Shown one piece after another: positions 56,801 to 64,000 of a stretch of 64,000 nucleotides of DNA. Source of the DNA: Atrichornis clamosus (lineage: Eukaryota > Chordata > Aves > Passeriformes > Menuridae). Both the position numbers and the translations under genes were made by a program. The DNA is taken from NCBI GenBank assembly GCA_013400975.1, contig WBMZ01010916.1, positions 241,909 through 305,908 of the forward strand, read 5' to 3'. Below the pieces are notes generated by a model. The model saw only the letters and a program-made list of their open reading frames with translations. It was not told the origin of the DNA and searched no databases. Every line of letters starts with the position of its first letter. Position 1 is the stretch's first letter.

Positions 56801-59800
56801 ATTGTTGTTCTTCAGACTGATGCTGACACCAGCTTAACCATTAAATGTCTGCCACAGATGAATGAAGCATTTCTTGATCTCAGTCTCTCTTCTATCTCTA
56901 TCTCAGATCTATCCAGTACCAATTCTCACACAATAACAGACACCTAAGGAAACAACACAGCTAGCAGACCTGTTTTAAAAATCCCTACTTAGGCTGATTT
57001 TCTGAAAAAAAACCCTCAAAGCAGGTTTCTCACTTTCCAGGTAGACGCTCTAAAGACTGGGCTGCTGGAAAACTTTTGATTTGCTGTACATGCTCAACAA
57101 CCATCATGCCTGACAGGCAAATTCTGCAGCCAATTACGCTGGTCCCCTAGTCAGGATGGCAAACCTGGTCCAAGTTCTGCATCAGGCACTGGGAATCTCC
57201 TCCCCATTCATGGAGAAACTTGTAGAAACACAGCAACGTTTCTTACTCCAAGTTCAGCTTACTGATGGCTGCATCCCCAGTTTACCAGCAAGCAGGCAAA
57301 CCTGCTTTACCCATTTACAACAGCATAAAAATATAATTAAAGTCTGCTGGGAAATACCTAACACAGCTTCAGCCTTTTAGTGTCTCCAGGTGGTTTCTCT
57401 GTGTATTGATTATTCCCGGCTCTGGCTTACTCTTTGACTGGCAATTTAAATTCCTTTGTCTCGTGGCTCCTTTGTAGTGAACTGGAAGATTTTGGTTGCC
57501 ATATGGTCTAAGGGGAGGGGAAAGGACTCTTGATTTCTGAAATGCTCCTCTGCCAGCTCTGCTGTCGACAGCTGTGAGGTGCCTCCCCAGATTGGTGTTC
57601 TGCCTCTTCCCTTAAGTAACAACAATAACCCACAGCAGAGGTTGTTACCCACATTCAGAAACCCCAGGGAAAATGTGACAATACAATAACAATAAAAATA
57701 CAGCTTAGAAACTATACAAAGCAATTATCGTGTCCCAGTAAGCATATCTATAGCAGTTTCTACAGACAGCTGGTGCTTAAGATCATTGTGCTCTGGTTAG
57801 GCTGTTAATTGTCCACACAGACTTACAAGACCCTAAATGCTTTGGTTAGGTGGCAGCAGATTTCAGGGCCTGGGATCTCAAACATGCTCAATCATTGGCT
57901 TCTTATTCTCATACATTTAGCTCCTTCTGTTTGGTTTTCCAAGGTCAACTGAAAGAGACTTGTTAATAATTCTGGTAACTTCTGCACTTTGAAAATACAG
58001 AGATGCACATTCCTGGAATATGCAATGCACCAAAAGGGGTTTTAGGTCCAAGGGAAAGTTCTTTTTTTAGGATGTTTGCTTGCAGCTCCTGCTGAAGTCA
58101 ACCAGAACTACTAATGCTCACCCAAGGGCAAAATTTGACATCTAACATTTATTTTATGCTATACACAAGTCTAAATAGAAATAATATGAAATGCACAACT
58201 GAAAACTAACTACTAGGTTTGGATAAAGCAAAACTGAAAGGCAGCAGTTGTTCAAGTGCAGGAGCATGATTTAGTTTGCCATAGCCCTTGTGCAATTCCA
58301 TTAACATTCTCTTTCTCTGCTAGGTGACACAGTTTAAACAGGAGTATTAATACATCTTTTGATGTATTTTTATTTGAATCACACACAGATTTCTGCTTAG
58401 AAATATTGAAGGACTAGTAGGCCAACAGTAGAGAGAACAACTCATGATTTGTTCATTCCCCAGCTATTCCCAAGTCCCACACTGTCTGTTAGGTAGCATC
58501 ATGGTGGTCTTCCTTGTCCCAGTGTCAGTAGGAAGGAGTTTATGTTATCAGTGCAGGGATTATGTCCACAGGGATTTACACTGACCTGCAAACAATTCTG
58601 AAAACAGTTTAAAGCTGCTTTCCACATAACTAAAATGTTGAAAATGTCCACATTTTTTTCTTGTTGAATGTCAGCTTGAATACTTTTCTTATTCCTGCTG
58701 GCACAGTAAAGTGTCAGCACTCTGCTGCTGTAATTTCTCAGGAACAGAAAGAGATGCAAATTTCAACCATATTGTGCTAAACTAATGTTCTTAAAGGCAA
58801 ACCTTTTCTTATGACAGGCTTTGCCCAGACCAAGCAGTAATAGCCTTGTTTTTCTCATGTTCATTTCATTAGAAATGAGAGTTGCTCTCAGGAATCATCT
58901 CCATGATTATTAAGGTGCAAGAACTGAAACCAAAATAAAAGCAGAGTATTTGATTAAAAAAGAAAAATTTATCTGCAAAAGAAACAAAAGTTGTAAAGGT
59001 CTCACTCCTCCGAAGTGCCCCAATGCCTCTTGTTCAATTCTGCTCATTTGGGGAGGAGGGTGGGACAGAAATGGAAAACAGAAAATTTGAAGAATCCTGC
59101 TAGGAGGCAGGTGTTCAAGTTCATCTCCCATATGAGAAGCCAAGTGCAAAATATGCTTTACTTACCTTGCTCTACTGTCTGCACACTCAGGCAATGTCTA
59201 GACAATTCTATTGTAAGTATCAGCCTTTCCATGCTGCTATTAGGAACAGGAGCCATGCATGAATTATGTAAAGTCTAAAATGCAGCCCTACCTGTGGAGA
59301 GGGAGGGAGGGCAGAAATACACCTGTGTATGTATGCACCTGTGTGTGTGTATATACACAGACTTCTTAAAAACAAAGCACAGAGGAAGTTATTACAAATA
59401 GCATTACAGATAGTAATGCAATTCATTGTGCTATTTGTGAAGAACTGCCAAATAATAGATGTTTCTTTGCGCTTTCTGACAGCCTCTACCCATTCCAACT
59501 GAATTACAAAATTAGCTAATAGTGGAACTGTACTGCTCTAATCCATTGGCATTACACCATGCGCCAACATGAAAGCTATCACAACAATTCCAAGATAAGT
59601 ATATATTAATACACTATCTAAATGTCGCTTTTTCCTTTGATTGAAGGTAATTTCCTGTACAAAGTCCAAAAAGTCAATAGAAGCAGCAAGTGCTCTGTAT
59701 CCCTGAAATTTAACTTAGACTGCAGCTTAAGGGGACATTCAGTGAAGTTTTCTTGCTTGTTTGTACTTACATGAAAACCTTGCTTTAGTGGATGTTTATA

Positions 59801-62800
59801 CGAGATTTTAAGGAAGGAGGAAAAGAAAACAAAATTTTCAAACATTTAATGTCAAACTCTTATTAATATTTTTCAACTAGTCCATCCAGGAATAAGAGTA
59901 AGTTTACAAAGAAAAAAAATTCTATTTAAAAAGCTAACAGGCGATTTAGGAAGAAACGCAACAGTATGTCGTCAAATCTGGATTTAAAGTGCAGAAATGG
60001 CATCAACCAGCAAACCTGTATGCTTGGGCTAAAGTGCTGCATGTCTGCTGTCCAGACAGAGCAGGACTGGGACTAAGGTGCACTCAAATGATCTTCACAG
60101 CTCAAAACTCCTAAAAACACACTCATGACGCTGGTCATGAGGGGAAAGACGGAAATTCAGAAGTATCAGCTCCTAGTCTTTCAGATTCCCAGCTGCAAAA
60201 TTATATCCATCGTACCACCAAATATGGAAAACAAACACATTCCATAAGAAGTGATGAATTGCATCTTTTGTATTCCCACAGTCTGTCGAAGAGACAGGCA
60301 AGGAGAAGAGCAAAATATGTTTACAGCATAGCTGCCTAATTCAAGTGGCAACACATTACATATTTGCAGGACATTGGAACATTACTCTATCTGTCTATTG
60401 TAAAAATTCTGGCACAACAGAATCTATTAGCAGTGATGTTCTGGCAAACCACCAAAGAGAAATACATCCTCTTACAGCAAAAAAGAAATTATGATCAAAG
60501 AATGATTATGGATAAAGAGAGGCTAAAGATCAGTAAGTTCACTCAGAAAATACGCTGTAATGCAAGATTTAACAGTTCTTCCAAAAAGAGAAAGACAAAA
60601 GAAACCCTCTAACTTTGTACCAAAGCAAAGGCTGTGCACATATAAATTAAAAGCCCCAGCCATCATTTTTCATTAACACTGGAAATGTATTTATATTAAT
60701 CTCTTTAGCTACACTTGGCAGCTTCATTGCAGTATCATATTCAGCTTGATCTTGCTGTTTCTCTGCAGCTTCACATTTCATTATTTCCACTTACTGATGA
60801 GCAGCTTTCCAGAGCAAAGCACAATAAACTAAATTTATTCCTTGGCTAATTTCTAGGAAGTTTCCTCTGTAATCAAACTGGCCACCTGACATAGGCAGAA
60901 ATGCACTGATAATTTGATGCCTTTGGATGGATTACTGTCTCTCAAGTCACTGGGAGAATTCCCTTGCTTTTATAATTAAACAAAACCAGAGGTGATGCTA
61001 AAATATATGGCTACAAAACAAAAAGCTTTTTGTCCCTTCAATGATATGTAGAAATAGCTGTCCCTTTAGGAAGCAGACGTACATCAGAATTTCCTCACTT
61101 CTTTGATATGAAAACATGCAAAGCTCTATTATAGAAATATCACATCAAGCTCATTTTTTCCCCTTTCCCTCATCAAAACTTCATTGAATACTATCTAAAT
61201 TTGACAGACCAAATGGAAAGCGTGATTCATTACAAGAGCAATAATAAGCAGGGAGACAATTGTAATTTTACTGTCGCCACCAAGGCTGTCTCTGTGAAAG
61301 GAAGGTTGAATGGGTGTCACACAGAATACCACATTTACAGTTAGCAAAGGCACAGTTTTGCTCTAACTGAACTGCTTTGTAAAGGGAAAATCTTTAAGAT
61401 GGGATATTTTGTTATCTCTACCATGATTCAGTCTCAGAACACTCATTATGGTATATTTGATAACACACAACTGAGAGCCTAAAACCTGCTATGCCCTTTG
61501 GACATGAATGTTTCAAATTTGTTCTTCTGAAGCAAATCTCACATCTCTGATATTTAGGCCAACCTTTAGTATGTCACCAGGAGGGGTTCTACTTTGGGAG
61601 GTGAGTACATCCCATATATTTGCAACTCTTCCTGTACATTTATATTCTCCCCAACAGATTCTTCAGCAAGAACAAGGATATTTTATATGAGGTAAACAAC
61701 ACTGGATAAAAATAAATGCAGCTATTAAAAAGCTAGATTTTTAAGTGGTTTTGTTTCTCTGGAGAAAGAAGGGAAGAAGATCAAGAGAAAAAAAAAATTT
61801 TTTTTTTCAAATGACCTTTTACATCTCAAAAAAGGGCAGAAGCCCAATTTAGAAGAAATATCTCTTTGTAGGTCATCTTTAATAAAAGTACAAGATGATT
61901 CTTCTACTTCATCTCACTGTATATCACACTAGATGACAGCATTTTATTTCCTTTGGGATGCTAGAAATAAAGTAAATGGAACAGAATAAGGACACAAGAT
62001 AAATACTCTTTTAACAGTGCTTTGTCATTTTTTTTAGAAATAGAGCTATTATCATACAACCAGTACTTCAGTCAATTGATAAAGGTATCTTTTATGGCTT
62101 ACATGAATTTATTTGTATTTTATAGTAATACAAGCAGATTCCATAATCCTTCATTAAAACACTTGAAAAGAGAAAAGCTAAAAAGGAGTTCTTTGGATAA
62201 GGTGTACAAGTAAGGTATCTCTCACTGCTTCATTCATCTACTACTATTTCATAATACAACTTGGACAATAAAGAACTGAAACTAAATAGGAAGCAAGTAG
62301 ATATTTTAAGAATTTTAGAGACATAGTGAGTTCTGTTCAAATCAAAAGATTATTTCAAAGGCAAATTTTATTATAATATAATTGAAAAAACAGGGAAATA
62401 GATGGGCCCTTTTAGAAGAATCACAATAACTATGAATCACGAACTGTAAAGTTAAAAGGCCTGGAAAGTATCAAAAGAGTCCAGCAGTTTGAATTGAGAG
62501 AGTATCAGGTTATAGCCAAGACTGACAGTACCTGAACAGTGTAAGAGTACCTTTTGGTCATCAGTCTCCAATTCCAAAGCACCCTCCAGGGTGAAAACCC
62601 TCTGACAAGAGGCCACGCCCCGACTCAGGCCAGCGTGCCACCGGGAGCAGCGGTCCCAGAGGGACAGCACCCAACCCCAGTGGGTGAGCGGCACTTCTGG
62701 CTTCCTCGGCCACAGCGCCCCTGACTAAAGGCAAACAGGGCAATGAGCAGCGTCAGTATTTCCTGCCAGATTTGTGTTTGGTAATCACAACCTCTGGGAC

Positions 62801-63639
62801 TTGAAAACTTGATTTTTCATGCATGTCTCAGAAGAGGAAAGAAGTCTCCTCATTTAGAGGGGTTATTATGCTGGGCAGTAACCCGCTGCTTCTCATGCTA
62901 ACACAGCCAGGAAGAAAATCAGAGTAACGTGTGCAAAGGCTTTCAAACTAAAGGGCAGAATTTGATTTGTTTGTGGTTTTCTCCACAGAAACTCTTCCTG
63001 CACTAAGGTGACACAACAGTCTGCAAATGCAGTTTTACCCACTTGCAGGTCCCAACCAAACACAAACAATTGCATTAAAGACCACACCATACAGAACATC
63101 TGGCAAAATAACCCTTTTTCCAGCCACTGAGTGAAGAAACATGAGCAGACCCATCCTGAATCTTACTAGAAAAACACATTAAAAAATGCTATATAAATTT
63201 CACACAGCCACAGAAAGAAATAGCTGTAGGCTTCAAAAGCACACCTTAACATCTGCAACAGATACTGCAAAGAAAGCTAACAAGTTCAATGCTTTTGTAC
63301 AACAGAGTTTGTGTGTGCAAGTTGAGCACTGTTATTTTCTGGCTAAGATGTTCCATATGTTAACAACATATTGTCTAAATACCACTTGTTGATTCAGTTT
63401 CTGGACTAAAAAAAACATGTCTTAAGAAGAACCGCTATCCTGAGTAGAAAATGGCTGAACAACTTATTCCTCATACAATGAGGAATAAAGATCATGAGTT
63501 CGCATGCTGATGGTTTTCCAGCCATCCATTAGGCTCACCAGTTCCCCACCAGAAAGCCTAATAACTTTTACTATTTTTATTCTCCATATCTTCATTCCTA
63601 GCTCCATGCATCACTTGACTCCTTGTCTAGAAAAGTAAA

Positions 63640-63673
63640 TTTCATTTCATTCAATTCAATTCATTTCATTCAC
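63640..63673. repeat. TTTCA/ATTCA pentamer repeat
   Basis: About 34 bp alternating ttcat and tcaat type units. Confidence 0.85.
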
Positions 63674-63980
63674 TGCTTAGCTGAGGAAAGTATTTGAGCC
63701 CCAAGCTAAAAGTCCTGCAGCACTTCCTCTGTTTCTGTAAGTGCTATTTTTACAGAAGGTTGTGATGCCAAAGGAGTTCTCAAGGAGAAAGTAAAAAACA
63801 GGGCAGAGAGGCTGGACAACACTAGGAGAGGCGTATGAAGGGAACTGTATCAGCAGGAAGGCTGCTGACTCAGGGAAGAGATGCCCTATAAATGATAGCA
63901 GAGAAAATACCTGCTATTCACATTCCAGTTCATGCATTTTTTTCTTTACTACCTTCTTTTCATGTATTACTCTGACTACT

Positions 63981-64000
63981 TGTTGTGGTTTGAGCCTGGC
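63981..64000 (+). mobile_element. Possible start of an avian ERV LTR
   Basis: The window's last 20 bases begin with TGTTGTGGTTTGAGCC. Several avian endogenous retrovirus LTRs begin with TG(T/C)TGTGGTTT followed by a pyrimidine-purine stretch containing agcc. Only 20 bases are visible, so the element could also be chance sequence. Confidence 0.35.

Larger units (their letters stand above)
30928..64000 (-). other. ADAM22: ADAM22 5' intron sequence, 33 kb, open at window end
   Basis: Sequence upstream of the DLLSSEY exon. The next exon toward the 5' end (ending FILDVVLN-H) was not found, nor any CpG-rich first exon, so I read the whole stretch as one long intron, or as an intron with an exon I missed. 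It contains old CR1 copies, a MIR-like fragment, microsatellites, a palindrome and a possible LTR edge (listed separately). I see no convincing gene on either strand. Confidence 0.65.

Noticed and set aside
59165..59219. Minus-strand exon candidate between cttac and an acceptor-like signal
   Set aside because: The upstream flank has no pyrimidine tract in the needed orientation and the translation does not resemble the missing ADAM22 exon.

Overview
This is vertebrate nuclear DNA, most likely from a songbird (Passeriformes). It is AT-rich and gene-poor, and its coding sequence is split into short exons with consensus GT/AG splice sites. Its repeats are avian: CR1 LINE 3' ends carrying the typical tail that reads ATTCTGTGATTCTGTG in the element's own direction, and at 19869-20010 a tRNA-Ile-derived SINE with a CR1 tail, which I recognise as the passerine TguSINE1 type. 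There are no operons, CRISPR arrays or bacterial-type mobile elements.

One gene can be supported: ADAM22, on the minus strand, present only in part. Ten consecutive coding exons lie between 30927 (5'-most) and 1019 (3'-most): 30861-30927, 16747-16829, 13003-13066, 12278-12347, 7513-7583, 6951-7025, 4808-4879, 3616-3782, 1549-1633 and 1019-1109. Their phases match at every junction, giving 845 nt of open frame, about 281 residues. They encode the second half of the prodomain, the furin-type cleavage site (RHKRSKR) and most of the metalloprotease-like domain. The region that holds the zinc-binding HExxH motif in active ADAMs reads QTLAQNIGI here, so the protein is a non-catalytic ADAM, as known for ADAM22, the neuronal receptor of LGI proteins. 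ADAM22 is preferred over ADAM23 and ADAM11 because the metalloprotease exon reads [14 protein letters not shown] and [10 protein letters not shown].

Layout: 1-1018 is intron leading to the next (disintegrin-side) exon, which is off the window. 1019-7583 is exon-dense, with six exons. 7584-16746 holds two exons close together (12278-12347 and 13003-13066) separated by larger introns. 16747-16829 and 30861-30927 flank a 14 kb intron with the passerine SINE, a CR1 and a GA microsatellite. 30928-64000 is 33 kb of one further intron, or of intron plus unseen 5' exons. It contains ancient CR1 copies, a MIR-like fragment and simple repeats. The signal-peptide exon, promoter and CpG island were not found and presumably lie beyond 64000.

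I found no new biological system. The most useful leads are three unusual substitutions in otherwise conserved metalloprotease-domain positions (M-C-K-K-H, and VAHTGG for AAYIGG), a tandem splice donor at the end of the longest exon, a 27-bp near-perfect palindrome in the big intron, and a few isolated GC-rich patches.
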